Assembly (NCBI RefSeq): GCF_007992115.1
Contig: NZ_BJZQ01000020.1
Coordinates: 1 to 41,521, forward strand
Length of the DNA stretch: 41,521 nucleotides
Source of the DNA: Aeromicrobium flavum
GTDB lineage: Bacteria; Actinomycetota; Actinomycetes; Propionibacteriales; Nocardioidaceae
Reading direction: 5' to 3'
Made by a program: the position numbers and the translations under genes. Below the pieces are notes generated by a model. That model saw only the letters and a list, made by a program, of their open reading frames with translations, did not search any database and was not told the DNA's origin. Position 1 is the first letter of the stretch. Each line of letters starts with the position of its first letter. Positions 1 through 8,570 of this stretch are shown here, piece by piece.

Positions 1-55
1 TGCCAAGGAAGCCGATCAGCACCCGGTGCTGACGCCCCTGCAGTCGCCTCGCTGA
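1..55 (+). CDS. 3' end of an unidentified protein (partial)
   Basis: Frame 2 reads AKEADQHPVLTPLQSPR and stops with TGA at 53-55. The piece is too short to assign to a family. It is preferred over the other frames because its composition looks protein-like and a strong hairpin follows directly. Frame 1 stays open to a TGA at 58-60 and is the alternative. The rest of the gene lies to the left of the window. Confidence 0.4.
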   Translation, partial: AKEADQHPVLTPLQSPR

Positions 56-74
56 CCTGACTCAGCGCAGCACG

Positions 75-101
75 AGCCCCCGGATCATCGATCCGGGGGC
101 T
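75..101. terminator. Bidirectional intrinsic terminator
   Basis: A perfect inverted repeat with 11-nt arms (AGCCCCCGGAT / ATCCGGGGGCT) and a 5-nt loop lies between the plus-strand gene ending at 55 and the minus-strand gene ending at 123. Its position between convergent genes and its G+C-rich stem fit a shared terminator. No long T tract follows, as is common in actinobacteria. Confidence 0.75.
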
Positions 102-122
102 CTGTCGTCGTCCGGGCGCCTG

Positions 123-3100
123 TCAGGCCTTCGGCACCTGCACCCAGCGGTAGCCCGTGGGGTTGATGAGCAGGCCGCGCCCCGGCGGCACGGCGGCACC
201 GACCGAGCGGGGGAGGCGGGCGTTGAGCACGTCACCGTCGTTGGACGCCCGCGGCGACAGGACCAGACCGGTGCGCCCCCGCTTGAGGTCGGACGGCAGG
301 CCACGGTAGACCGCGCCCAGCTCGTCGATCCCGCCCGCGATGATCATCGCGTTCGCGGTGTCGCGCATCCCGCCGTACGTCTCGCCGAGCAGCTGACCCA
401 GCGGCGAGTCCGCCCCCACCACCTCGAAGTCGTCGACGACCACCAGGTGCTGGGTGTTCAGCCGCGAGAGCGCCTCACGGATCTCCTCGAGGGGCTCGGA
501 GCCGGTGAAGACCTGCAGGCGCTTGTCGTCGAGGTCGCGCAGCGGTGAGCGGCGCGGGGCGATGACCAGCACGTCGCGACGGGCGTACAGGTGCTGACCC
601 ACGGGGACGAGCAGGGCCGAGCTGCGACCCGAGCGCGGCGGGCCCGCCACGAGGAATCCCGGCCCCGTGGCGAGGGGGTCGAAGCCCTCGAGGCTGAGGG
701 TGTCGCCGCCGACGCCGATCGGGATGAAGCTCGGGCTCAGGGCCGCGTCCGACGGCTCGAGGCCGAGCGCCTCGTCGAGGCTGATCGCGACGGGCAGCTC
801 GTCGATGCGGTGCGGGCGCAGCCCGCGGGGGAGGTCGCCGTACCGCTCGGCGATGGTGCGGCCCAGCTCGTGGATCGCCCGGACCTGGGCGGTGCCCTCG
901 CCGGAGGCGTCGATCATCGCGAACTGCACCTCCTGCGGGCGCTCGCCGGCGCGGAAGCCGCGGCCGGGCGGGATGTGCGCGGGCACCTGCTTGGTGGGCA
1001 GGCCCACGACGGAGAAGTCCGAGGGGTCGCTCATGGACAGCACGATGCGGTCGTCGACCAGGAGCGAGTAGCGCCCCAGGATGCCCGAGCGGTCGGCGCC
1101 GATCACGAGGCGGATGCCGGAGCCGACGCCCTCCTGGAGCAGGCCGACGAGACGCTCGAGCAGGACGCCGCCGTCGACGGACTCGAACGCGGTGGTGAAT
1201 CCCTCGAGCCGGTCGAGCAGGACCACGAGGTACGGCATCCGCTCGGGACCGTCGACCGCCGCGCGCTGCTCGGCGATGTCGGCGAAGCCCTGCTCGGCCA
1301 GCGTCTGCTGGCGCTTCGTCAGCTCGCGGCCGAGGTGGTCGAACAGCCGGAAGATCCGGTCGATCTGCGTGCGGGTGACGACGGCGCCGACGTGCGGCAG
1401 CGACATGAGGGGCAGCAGGGCGTTGTTGCCGGCGTCGATGCCGAAGACGTGCACGTCGGTCGGCGCGGTCTGGCGGGCGATCGCGGCGGCCATCGTGCGC
1501 AGCGACCACGAGCGGCCCGAGCGCGACTGGCCCGCGATCACGAGGTGGCCGTCGCGCTGCAGGTCCCAGCTGGCGACCTCCTGCTGCTGCAGGTGCGGCA
1601 GGTCGCCGCGGCCGAAGACGATCGGGGGGATGTCGGCGCGGGCGCCGATGTCGGGAGCCGGCTCGACCTCGAGCTCGTGGAGCGTCAGCGTCTCGGGCAG
1701 CGGCGGCAGCCACGGCTTGCGCATGGGCGGGAGGCCGACGACGTCGTTGGCCTCGCGCAGCGCAGCGACGAGGGTCGCCAGGTCGGTGGGCACCGAGACG
1801 TCGTCCTCCTGGGCCTTCGCGGTGGGCGGCGCGACCAGTTCGTCCACTCCGAAGCCCCGCGAGCGCAGCTCGGCGCGCTCGTCGCCGGCGGGGCGGCCGC
1901 CGACGCGCGAGCTCTGGAACGGCGTGAGCGAGGAGTGGCCCAGGCGGGCGTACGCGCGGCCCGGGAACGACTTGGGGATCTCAGCGGCCACCTTCGACTC
2001 GATGACGTCGTCGGAGTCGTTCGCGTCGGTGACACGCAGGGCGATGCGCAGGTTGGTGTTGGACTTGATCTCGGCGTTGACCACGCCGGCGGGACGCTGG
2101 GTGGCGAGGATCAGGTGGACGCCGAGCGACCGGCCGCGCCGGGCGACGTCGACCAGGCCGGTGACGAAGTCGGGCAGCTCGGCGACGAGGGCCGCGAACT
2201 CGTCGATGATGATCAGCAGGCGCGGCATCGGCTCGTCGCCGGGCTTGCGCGCCGCCAGGTAGTCCTCGATGTCCTTCGCCGCGGCGTCGGCCAGCTGGTG
2301 CTCGCGGTAGCGCAGCTCGGCGCCCAGCGACTCGAGGGCGCGGGTCGTGAGGTGGCCGTCGAGGTCGGTGACCATGCCGACCGTGTGCGGCAGGTGCTGG
2401 CAGTCCATGAAGGCCGCGCCGCCCTTGTAGTCGATCAGCACGAAGTTGAACTCGTCCGGGCGGTTGCCCACCGCGAGCGACGCGATGATCGTCTGGAGCA
2501 GCTCGGACTTGCCCGAGCCGGTGGTGCCCGCGATGAGGCCGTGCGGTCCGTCGGCGCGGACGTCGATCCGGAACGGGCCGTCCAGTCCCTCGCCGATCAC
2601 CGCCTGGGTCGTGCGGCCGCCGCCGGCCCAACGGCGCGCGAGCGCGTCGCCCGTGGGGGCGTCGAGTCCGAGCACGTCCAGCAGGCGGCTGGCGGCGGGC
2701 AGACTCGAGCTCAGGTCCTCGGTGCTGACGTCCCGGATGGGCGCCAGGGCCCGGCCGAGGCGCTCGAGCCAGCGCGGCTCGACGATGTCGCGTCGCACGC
2801 CGTCGATGTGCTTCTGGGCGGTCGTCTCGAGGTCGAGCAGGTCGCCCTTGAGCTCGATGACGGCGCGGCACTCCTCGGGCAGCTCGCGGGCCGTGCGGTC
2901 GAGGCAGACGAAGTAGACGTGGACGAACGCGCCCGACTTCAGCAGCGACGTCATGCCCGGCGCCATGCGCAGCTCGCGCGCGCCGTCGAGCACGACGACG
3001 ACCGAGGGGAGCGCCTCGCGCTCGTCGGTGTCGAGCTCCTTGCGGCGGTCGACCAGCGCGGTGAGCTCGGCGATCATGCTCGAGCGGTCGTCCTCGTCGA

Positions 3101-4673
3101 AGGCGAGCCGCGCGGCGCGGCGGTGGTCCTCGCTCGTGCGCGCGTGCGGGAGCCACTTGACCCACTCCCAGGCCGGGGCGTTCTCGCGGTCGGTGAAGAC
3201 CCACAGGGACGCGTCGGTGGGGGAGTGCAGCGCGGCGACCTGGGCGACGAGCCACGAGGTGGTGGTCAGGCAGTCCTCGCGGGTGCCGCACACGCCGAGC
3301 ACCGCGGTCGGGGCGAGCGGCACGACGACGGGGACGTCCGGGGCGGTCCAGCGCAGCGGGCCCTCGTGCTGCTCGCGCGTCGGGTCCTTGACGATGACGT
3401 CGGAGGGCAGGTCGCTCGTGCCGAGCCGCAGCTCGAGGAAGTCGGGGTCCCACCGGCGACGCTCCCACAGTCGCGACCGCGGACCGGTGGCGAACAGCAG
3501 GACCGACGCGGGGTCGGGGTAGATGGAGCGCCGCTGGCCGCGCTCGTCGGTGATCGAGGCGACCGCCGCCTGCTCGATGTCGGCGCGGCGGCGGTGGAAC
3601 TCGGCCAGCTGCTCCTGGTAGCGGACCTTCTGCTGGCGCCGGGTGCCCGTGGCGTTCAGCAGCATCATGATCGGCATCAGGATCATGAACATCAGCGAGA
3701 AGATCGAGCCGGTGCGCCAGTACATGAAGCCGCTCATCACCATCGGCGACAGCATCATGAGGACCGGGATGGGCGACTTCTCGGGCCGCTTCGGCTCGGA
3801 CGGCAGCGAGAACTCGCGCATGCGCTCGGGCGGGTGCAGCCGCGGCGGTCGGTTGTAGTCGAGCTCGGGGCCGTTGGCCGACGGCGACAGGGAGGCGTCC
3901 GGCGCCTTGACGCCGCCCAGCTCGAACAGGACGTCGGCGACGCCGAGGACCATCCCCTCCGACCACGGCTTCGAGCCCGTGACCGGCTCGCGGTCGAGCC
4001 GGACGAGGGGCACCGGAGCACCGGGGTCGACCTGACGACCCTCCTGCAGCGCGCTGACTCCCGGGCGCTTGCGGCGGAAGCGACGCTGCGACCGGGTGGC
4101 GATGCTCGCCTCGAGCACGATCGGCTCGCCGGCGGGCTCGCGCCGGGGCGGCACGGGGAGCGTGACGCCGTGGGCGGACGCGTCGGCCGTCACCTCGACC
4201 CGGCCGTGGGCGTCGACCTCGAGCCGCGCGGCAACGTCGGGGGCGTGGGCGACCCGGATGGCGCAGTGCTCGGCCGAGCCCACCGTCCACGTGCCGATGC
4301 CCAGCCGGTGCACGCGCCCGGCGCCGCGGCCCGAGCTGAGGCGCACCTCGACGACACCCTGCGGCTCCTGCGCGCGGTGGCGGCTGGGTCCGCCCAGTCC
4401 GACGACGGCGCCGTGGCGGATCCCCGCGGTGGCGAGCGTCGCGTTCGGGTCGAGTCGGCGTCCGCCCAGGTACAGGCCGGGCCCGTGGCGATCGGTGCCA
4501 CGGCGCGCATCGAGGTCGATGACGTCCGCGACGTCGGCGTGGGGACTGCGCTGGCCGAGGAGCTGCTGGAGCAGGGACTCGAGGTCACCGACCGTGCTCG
4601 TGGGGGAGTAGGCGACGATGGCATCGCGGCTGTCCCCCGACGAGGCCGCCTCCGCCGTGACGAGCAAGCGCAT
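123..4673 (-). CDS. EccC-like FtsK/SpoIIIE-family ATPase with ubiquitin-like and FHA N-terminal domains
   Basis: This 1516-aa membrane-anchored ATPase belongs to the type VII (ESX) secretion motor family. Domains in order: a ubiquitin-like fold at about 1-95 (GLYLGGRRLDP), an FHA-like domain at about 108-185, a hydrophobic hairpin at about 301-340, and three FtsK/SpoIIIE ATPase modules. Module 1 has an intact Walker A (GTTGSGKS, about 716-723) and Walker B (LLIIIDEF, about 819-826). Modules 2 (GQSRSGRS, about 1048) and 3 (GPPRSGRS, about 1344) have Arg in place of the Walker lysine. EccC proteins normally drive export of WXG100-type substrates, but no esx, eccB, eccD or mycP gene is in this window, so substrate and partners are unknown. 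The start is the ATG at 4673, 7 nt below a TACCCT box. It is divergent from the Tad pilus operon. The family is secure; the exact role is inferred. Confidence 0.9.
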   Translation of the reverse strand: MRLLVTAEAASSGDSRDAIVAYSPTSTVGDLESLLQQLLGQRSPHADVADVIDLDARRGTDRHGPGLYLGGRRLDPNATLATAGIRHGAVVGLGGPSRHRAQEPQGVVEVRLSSGRGAGRVHRLGIGTWTVGSAEHCAIRVAHAPDVAARLEVDAHGRVEVTADASAHGVTLPVPPRREPAGEPIVLEASIATRSQRRFRRKRPGVSALQEGRQVDPGAPVPLVRLDREPVTGSKPWSEGMVLGVADVLFELGGVKAPDASLSPSANGPELDYNRPPRLHPPERMREFSLPSEPKRPEKSPIPVLMMLSPMVMSGFMYWRTGSIFSLMFMILMPIMMLLNATGTRRQQKVRYQEQLAEFHRRRADIEQAAVASITDERGQRRSIYPDPASVLLFATGPRSRLWERRRWDPDFLELRLGTSDLPSDVIVKDPTREQHEGPLRWTAPDVPVVVPLAPTAVLGVCGTREDCLTTTSWLVAQVAALHSPTDASLWVFTDRENAPAWEWVKWLPHARTSEDHRRAARLAFDEDDRSSMIAELTALVDRRKELDTDEREALPSVVVVLDGARELRMAPGMTSLLKSGAFVHVYFVCLDRTARELPEECRAVIELKGDLLDLETTAQKHIDGVRRDIVEPRWLERLGRALAPIRDVSTEDLSSSLPAASRLLDVLGLDAPTGDALARRWAGGGRTTQAVIGEGLDGPFRIDVRADGPHGLIAGTTGSGKSELLQTIIASLAVGNRPDEFNFVLIDYKGGAAFMDCQHLPHTVGMVTDLDGHLTTRALESLGAELRYREHQLADAAAKDIEDYLAARKPGDEPMPRLLIIIDEFAALVAELPDFVTGLVDVARRGRSLGVHLILATQRPAGVVNAEIKSNTNLRIALRVTDANDSDDVIESKVAAEIPKSFPGRAYARLGHSSLTPFQSSRVGGRPAGDERAELRSRGFGVDELVAPPTAKAQEDDVSVPTDLATLVAALREANDVVGLPPMRKPWLPPLPETLTLHELEVEPAPDIGARADIPPIVFGRGDLPHLQQQEVASWDLQRDGHLVIAGQSRSGRSWSLRTMAAAIARQTAPTDVHVFGIDAGNNALLPLMSLPHVGAVVTRTQIDRIFRLFDHLGRELTKRQQTLAEQGFADIAEQRAAVDGPERMPYLVVLLDRLEGFTTAFESVDGGVLLERLVGLLQEGVGSGIRLVIGADRSGILGRYSLLVDDRIVLSMSDPSDFSVVGLPTKQVPAHIPPGRGFRAGERPQEVQFAMIDASGEGTAQVRAIHELGRTIAERYGDLPRGLRPHRIDELPVAISLDEALGLEPSDAALSPSFIPIGVGGDTLSLEGFDPLATGPGFLVAGPPRSGRSSALLVPVGQHLYARRDVLVIAPRRSPLRDLDDKRLQVFTGSEPLEEIREALSRLNTQHLVVVDDFEVVGADSPLGQLLGETYGGMRDTANAMIIAGGIDELGAVYRGLPSDLKRGRTGLVLSPRASNDGDVLNARLPRSVGAAVPPGRGLLINPTGYRWVQVPKA

Positions 4674-4680
4674 GGGTCAC

Positions 4681-4686
4681 AGGGTA
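4681..4686 (-). promoter_or_regulatory. -10 box of a leaderless promoter for the EccC-like gene
   Basis: On the minus strand TACCCT ends 7 nt before the ATG at 4673. This spacing puts the predicted transcription start at or next to the start codon. No convincing -35 hexamer was found. Confidence 0.45.
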
Positions 4687-4758
4687 GAGGGTGGTCCGGT
4701 GGGGTTTCCCGGTGTGACGCAATCCTCTCCGCCGGTGCCCGGTGAGCAGGACGGGCCA

Positions 4759-4776
4759 GCCCGATCGGGCTAGACT
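4759..4776 (+). promoter_or_regulatory. Candidate promoter and operator of the Tad pilus operon
   Basis: The perfect 12-bp palindrome GCCCGATCGGGC (4759-4770) abuts a TAGACT -10-like box (4771-4776). The first gene starts at 4866, which would leave a leader of roughly 80 nt carrying a GAGGGGGAG ribosome site. A palindrome in the -10/-35 spacer is well placed for a repressor, but no regulator can be named. No clear -35 element is seen. Confidence 0.4.
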
Positions 4777-4865
4777 GTGCTGGTTCCTGTGGGGGGCCAC
4801 GCGAGGGACACGCATCACGGCCACCCCGGGAACGCACCACCAGTCTGCGAGGGGGAGCCCAGCTC

Positions 4866-5636
4866 ATGTCGATGCGCACCAGCACCGAGTCGGTCAGCGA
4901 CGCGGTCCAGGATCGTCAACGTGCCCGGACGGCACGCGGAGTGGGCGGTCGTGCCGCGCCCGGCGCCTCGCGCCCGGCACCGCCGCGTCGCCGCCGCCCG
5001 GCGTTCGCACTGCTCGGAGTCCTGCTGATCCTCGGCGGCGCCGCGCTCGCCGGACTCCTCGCGCTGCGGATGGACTCGCGCGACCCCGTCCTCGTGCTCC
5101 GGTCGGACGTGCCGGCCGGCACCGAGATCACGCGCGACCTCCTGGGTCAGACCAACGTGGCCTCGGACTCCGACCTGATCGTCCCGGTCGGCGCCCTGTC
5201 GAGCGTCCTGGGCACGTACAGCCGGGTCCCGCTCAATGAGGGTCAGCTGCTCGACACCTCGATGCTCGTGCGCACCAACCCCCTCGGCGGCGGCCGCGTG
5301 GCCGAGGTCGGCGTGCCCCTGGTCGAGGGCCGGGTGCCCGACGGCCTCGACTCCGGCGACCTCGTGCGCGTCGTCCGCATCGGCGAGAGCGGCGAGCCGG
5401 GAACGCCGTTGGCCCTCGCACTCGTGATCCAGCCCCCGGTCAGCTCCAGCGGCGGCGGTGTGCTGGGCGGCGGCGGCGACGCGAAGGGCTCGGCGGCGAC
5501 GCTGCTGGTCCCGATCGAGGTCGCCGACGCGATCGTCGACGCGGCGGGCAACAACCGCATCGGCATGTCGCTCGTCGACCGTGGGGTGGCGGTGACCGAC
5601 TCCGAGCGGCTCCGCAGCCTGGCGGGTGACCGATGA
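4866..5636 (+). CDS. SAF-domain pilus assembly protein (CpaB/RcpC-like)
   Basis: This 256-aa protein has a cytoplasmic N-terminus rich in Arg, Pro and Ala, one membrane helix at about 47-68 (FALLGVLLILGGAALAGLLA) and an extracytoplasmic SAF domain at about 75-140. CpaB/RcpC proteins are accessory proteins of Tad pilus assembly at the envelope. In Gram-positive bacteria, which lack an outer-membrane secretin, the role is less clear. A Gly/Ser linker (SSGGGVLGGGGD) lies near residue 200. The start ATG has a good ribosome site (GAGGGGGAG). The gene overlaps the next one by 4 nt (ATGA), so it is the first gene of the Tad operon. Family assignment rests on domain order and neighbours. Confidence 0.8.
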   Translation: MSMRTSTESVSDAVQDRQRARTARGVGGRAAPGASRPAPPRRRRPAFALLGVLLILGGAALAGLLALRMDSRDPVLVLRSDVPAGTEITRDLLGQTNVASDSDLIVPVGALSSVLGTYSRVPLNEGQLLDTSMLVRTNPLGGGRVAEVGVPLVEGRVPDGLDSGDLVRVVRIGESGEPGTPLALALVIQPPVSSSGGGVLGGGGDAKGSAATLLVPIEVADAIVDAAGNNRIGMSLVDRGVAVTDSERLRSLAGDR

Positions 5637-6409
5637 CCCTCATCAGCTTCGTCTCGGCCAAGGGCTCTCCCGGCGTCAGCACCGCGGTCATCGGCCTCGC
5701 GGCCCGGTGGGGCGGTCCCGTCGTGGTCGCCGACCTCGACCCGATCGGCGGCGACGTGGCCACGCGTGAGCGCGACGCGGACGACCACGCCCTCGAGGAG
5801 CACCGCGGGCTGGTGTCCCTGGGCGCCGCGGTCCGCGCCGGCGACGAGGTCGACCTCGTCGACCACCTCCAGCAGACCCGCGACGGCGTCGACGTGCTCG
5901 TGGGCGCGTCCGGCCCGCGCCAGGCCCAGAGCCTCGGTCCCGCCTGGCCGCACCTGCAGCGCACGCTGCGCGCGTACCCCGGCGACGTCCTCGTCGACGC
6001 CGGCCGCTTCGTGGCCGGCTCGCCGGCCGGTCCGGTCGTGGAGGGCTCCGACGCCGTCATCTTCCTGGTCCGCTCCGAGATCGCGGCCGTGGCGCACCTG
6101 CGCGACCGCCTCACGACGGTGCGCGAGCCGTGGGCCCTCGGGCGTCCGGGCTCGACGGCCGTCGGCGTCATCGTGGTCGGCGATCCTCGCGACCAGCGGG
6201 CCGTCGACGACATCGGCCGCCTGCTCGCGTCCTCCGAGCTCGACGTCACGATGCTCGGCACCATCGCCCACGACCCGAAGGTGGTCCTGCGCGGCCCGGC
6301 GTCGTCGTCGCGCGCCGTGCTGAGGTCGGTGTTCTCGCGGTCGCTCGTCGACATCGTTCCCCGCATCCGGGCCTTCGCGGCTCCGTCGGCCGTCGGACAG
6401 GAGATCTGA
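5633..6409 (+). CDS. CpaE/TadZ-like MinD-family ATPase of the Tad pilus
   Basis: This 258-aa protein starts with a deviant Walker A loop (KGSPGVST, about 10-17) of the ParA/MinD type and has a second conserved stretch (VVADLDPIGGD, about residues 32-42). CpaE/TadZ proteins bind ATP and position the Tad apparatus at the inner face of the membrane. There is no receiver domain at the N-terminus, unlike many proteobacterial CpaE proteins. It overlaps the upstream gene by 4 nt and the motor ATPase gene downstream by 1 nt, which indicates translational coupling within the pilus operon. Confidence 0.82.
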   Translation: MTLISFVSAKGSPGVSTAVIGLAARWGGPVVVADLDPIGGDVATRERDADDHALEEHRGLVSLGAAVRAGDEVDLVDHLQQTRDGVDVLVGASGPRQAQSLGPAWPHLQRTLRAYPGDVLVDAGRFVAGSPAGPVVEGSDAVIFLVRSEIAAVAHLRDRLTTVREPWALGRPGSTAVGVIVVGDPRDQRAVDDIGRLLASSELDVTMLGTIAHDPKVVLRGPASSSRAVLRSVFSRSLVDIVPRIRAFAAPSAVGQEI

Positions 6410-7716
6410 TGGACCAGCAGCTGCTGCGCGCCCTGCGCGAAGAGGTCGCCGACACGCTGGCCCGCCAGCGTCGTGAGGACGCCGCCGCCGGCCTGCCGGC
6501 CATGTCCAGCGAGGACGAGCGCCAGTTCGCCCGGGCGATCATCGCCCGCGTGCTGGAGTCGTACGCGCGCCAGGAGATCGCGGCCGGCCGCACGCCGCTG
6601 TCGCACGCCGAGGAGGCCGAGCTGGCCGACGGCATCCACGCCGCGCTGTACGGCGTGGGCCGTCTCCAGCCGCTCCTGGACGACCCCGAGGTCGAGAACA
6701 TCGACATCAACGGGTGCGACAACGTCTTCGTCGGCTACTCCAACGGCGAGGAGAAGCGAATGCCTCCCGTCGCGGACAGCGACGACGAGCTCGTCGAGCT
6801 GGTGCAGGTCCTGGGCGCCTACTCCGGCCTGACCAGCCGCCCGTTCGACACCGCCAACCCGCAGCTCGACCTGCGCCTGCCCGACGGCAGCCGTCTCTCG
6901 GCCGTCATGGGCGTCACGCAGCGTCCCTCGCTGTCGATCCGTCGCTCGCGCCTGAGCCGGGTCTCGCTCGACATGCTGGTCGAGAGCGGCACCATGACGC
7001 CCGAGCTGGCCTCGTTCCTGTCCGCCGCCGTGGCCGCGCGCAAGAACATCATGATCGCGGGCGCGACGAACGCCGGAAAGACCACGCTGCTGCGTGCGCT
7101 GGCCAACGAGATCCCGTCGCAGGAGCGCCTCATCACGGTCGAGCGCGCGCTGGAGCTGGGCCTGGGCGAGTTCCCCGACCTGCACCCCAACGTCGTGGCA
7201 TTCGAGGAGCGGCTGCCCAACTCCGAGGGCCAGGGCGCGATCCAGATGTCCGAGCTCGTGCGCCGGTCGCTGCGCATGAACCCCAGCCGCGTCATCGTCG
7301 GCGAGGTGCTCGGCGACGAGATCGTCACGATGCTCAACGCGATGAGCCAGGGCAACGACGGCTCGCTGTCGACCATCCACGCGAACTCCTCGCTCGAGGT
7401 GTTCAACCGCATCTGCACGTACGCGATCCAGTCCAAGGAGCGGTTGCCCGCCGACGCCACGATGATGCTCATCGCCGGCGCCATCGACTTCGTGATCTTC
7501 GTGCAGCGACGCAACGAGTACAGCAGCGGCGGCGCCCTGCGCCGTGTCATCACGTCGGTGCGCGAGGTCAACGGCGTCGACGGCCAGGTGCTCTCCAGCG
7601 AGGTCTTCGCCGAGGGTCCCGACGGCGTCGCCCACGCGGCCGCGGCGGTCAGCTGCATCGAGGACCTGCAGGTCCACGGCTACCGTCCCACGGCGTACGA
7701 GGGTCAGGCGTACTGA
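6409..7716 (+). CDS. tadA: Tad pilus assembly motor ATPase (CpaF/TadA)
   Basis: This 435-aa type II/IV secretion ATPase powers assembly of the Tad pilus by hydrolysing ATP at the cytoplasmic membrane. An N-terminal helical region is followed by the CpaF N-domain (DPEVENIDINGCDNVFV, about 92-108). Walker A is GATNAGKTT (about 218-226), Walker B is VIVGEVLGDE (about 295-304) and the His box is STIHANSS (about 321-328), so all key motifs are present. The frame is open further upstream, but the ATG at 6409 overlaps the previous stop (TGATG) and begins at the normal N-terminus of the family. The stop overlaps the tadB ATG in the same way. Confidence 0.95.
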   Translation: MDQQLLRALREEVADTLARQRREDAAAGLPAMSSEDERQFARAIIARVLESYARQEIAAGRTPLSHAEEAELADGIHAALYGVGRLQPLLDDPEVENIDINGCDNVFVGYSNGEEKRMPPVADSDDELVELVQVLGAYSGLTSRPFDTANPQLDLRLPDGSRLSAVMGVTQRPSLSIRRSRLSRVSLDMLVESGTMTPELASFLSAAVAARKNIMIAGATNAGKTTLLRALANEIPSQERLITVERALELGLGEFPDLHPNVVAFEERLPNSEGQGAIQMSELVRRSLRMNPSRVIVGEVLGDEIVTMLNAMSQGNDGSLSTIHANSSLEVFNRICTYAIQSKERLPADATMMLIAGAIDFVIFVQRRNEYSSGGALRRVITSVREVNGVDGQVLSSEVFAEGPDGVAHAAAAVSCIEDLQVHGYRPTAYEGQAY

Positions 7717-8570
7717 TGGGCTCGCAGGCGATGCTCGTCACGCTCCTCGGCGCCGTGATCGGCGCCGGGGTGCTGCTGCTCGTGATGGGCCTGTCCGACC
7801 ACGAGCCCTCGCCCGTGCGCTCCGGCCCCTCGCTGCGCGACCGGATCCAGGGCAACGCCCGGCGCGCCCTCATCGGCGTGGGAGTCGGCCTGCTGATCCT
7901 GCTGCTCACGTCGTGGCCCGTCCTGGCCATCGCGGTCGGCCTGCTGGTGTGGTTCTCGCCGATGCTGTTCGGCGGCCTCGCCAGCGAGAAGCGCGCGATG
8001 GCGCGCCTGGAGGGCCTCGCGGCCTGGACCGAGTCGCTGCGCGACACGATCGCCGGCGCCGTCGGCTTGGAGCAGGCGATCCCGGCCACCGCGTACGCCG
8101 CGTCGCCGGCGATCCAGCCGGCGCTGATCCGGCTCACCGACCGGCTCCGCGTCCGCACCAACCTCTCCACCGCGCTGCAGGGCTTCGCGGACGACATCGA
8201 CGACCCCAGCGCCGACCTCATCGTCGCGACGCTGATCCTCAACTCGCGCCTGCGCGGACCGGGCCTGCGCGAGGTCCTGACGTCGCTGGCGAAGTCCGCC
8301 CGAGCCGATCTCGACATGCGCCGGCGGATCGGCGCCAGCCGGTCCAGCACGCGCCGCAGCGTGCAGATCGTCATGGGCGTCACGGTCGTGTTCGTCCTGG
8401 GCCTGTCGATCTTCAACCGGTCGTACGTCGAGCCCTACTCCACCCCGATCGGACAGCTCGTCCTGCTCGTGGTCATCGGCCTGTTCGCGGCCGGCTTCAT
8501 CTGGATGCGCCGCCTGTCGGAGTACGAGATGCCCGAGCGGTTCCTGCTGGGCAAGGTGGAGGCGCCATGA
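7716..8570 (+). CDS. tadB: Tad pilus inner-membrane platform protein TadB
   Basis: This 284-aa type II secretion F-domain membrane protein is half of the TadB/TadC platform, which passes motor movement to pilin subunits. It has two N-terminal membrane helices (about 7-26 and 48-70), a cytoplasmic F-domain with the motif LEGLAAWTESLRDTI, and two C-terminal helices. The ATG overlaps the tadA stop by 1 nt (TGATG). A long open frame runs through upstream of this ATG but is the shadow of tadA. It overlaps tadC by 4 nt. Confidence 0.92.
   Translation: MGSQAMLVTLLGAVIGAGVLLLVMGLSDHEPSPVRSGPSLRDRIQGNARRALIGVGVGLLILLLTSWPVLAIAVGLLVWFSPMLFGGLASEKRAMARLEGLAAWTESLRDTIAGAVGLEQAIPATAYAASPAIQPALIRLTDRLRVRTNLSTALQGFADDIDDPSADLIVATLILNSRLRGPGLREVLTSLAKSARADLDMRRRIGASRSSTRRSVQIVMGVTVVFVLGLSIFNRSYVEPYSTPIGQLVLLVVIGLFAAGFIWMRRLSEYEMPERFLLGKVEAP

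Noticed and set aside
591..4745. Very long open frame on the plus strand opposite the EccC-like gene
   Set aside because: Its translation is low-complexity (Arg, Ala, Asp, Gly, Val rich) with no family motif. It is the G+C-driven shadow of the real minus-strand ATPase.
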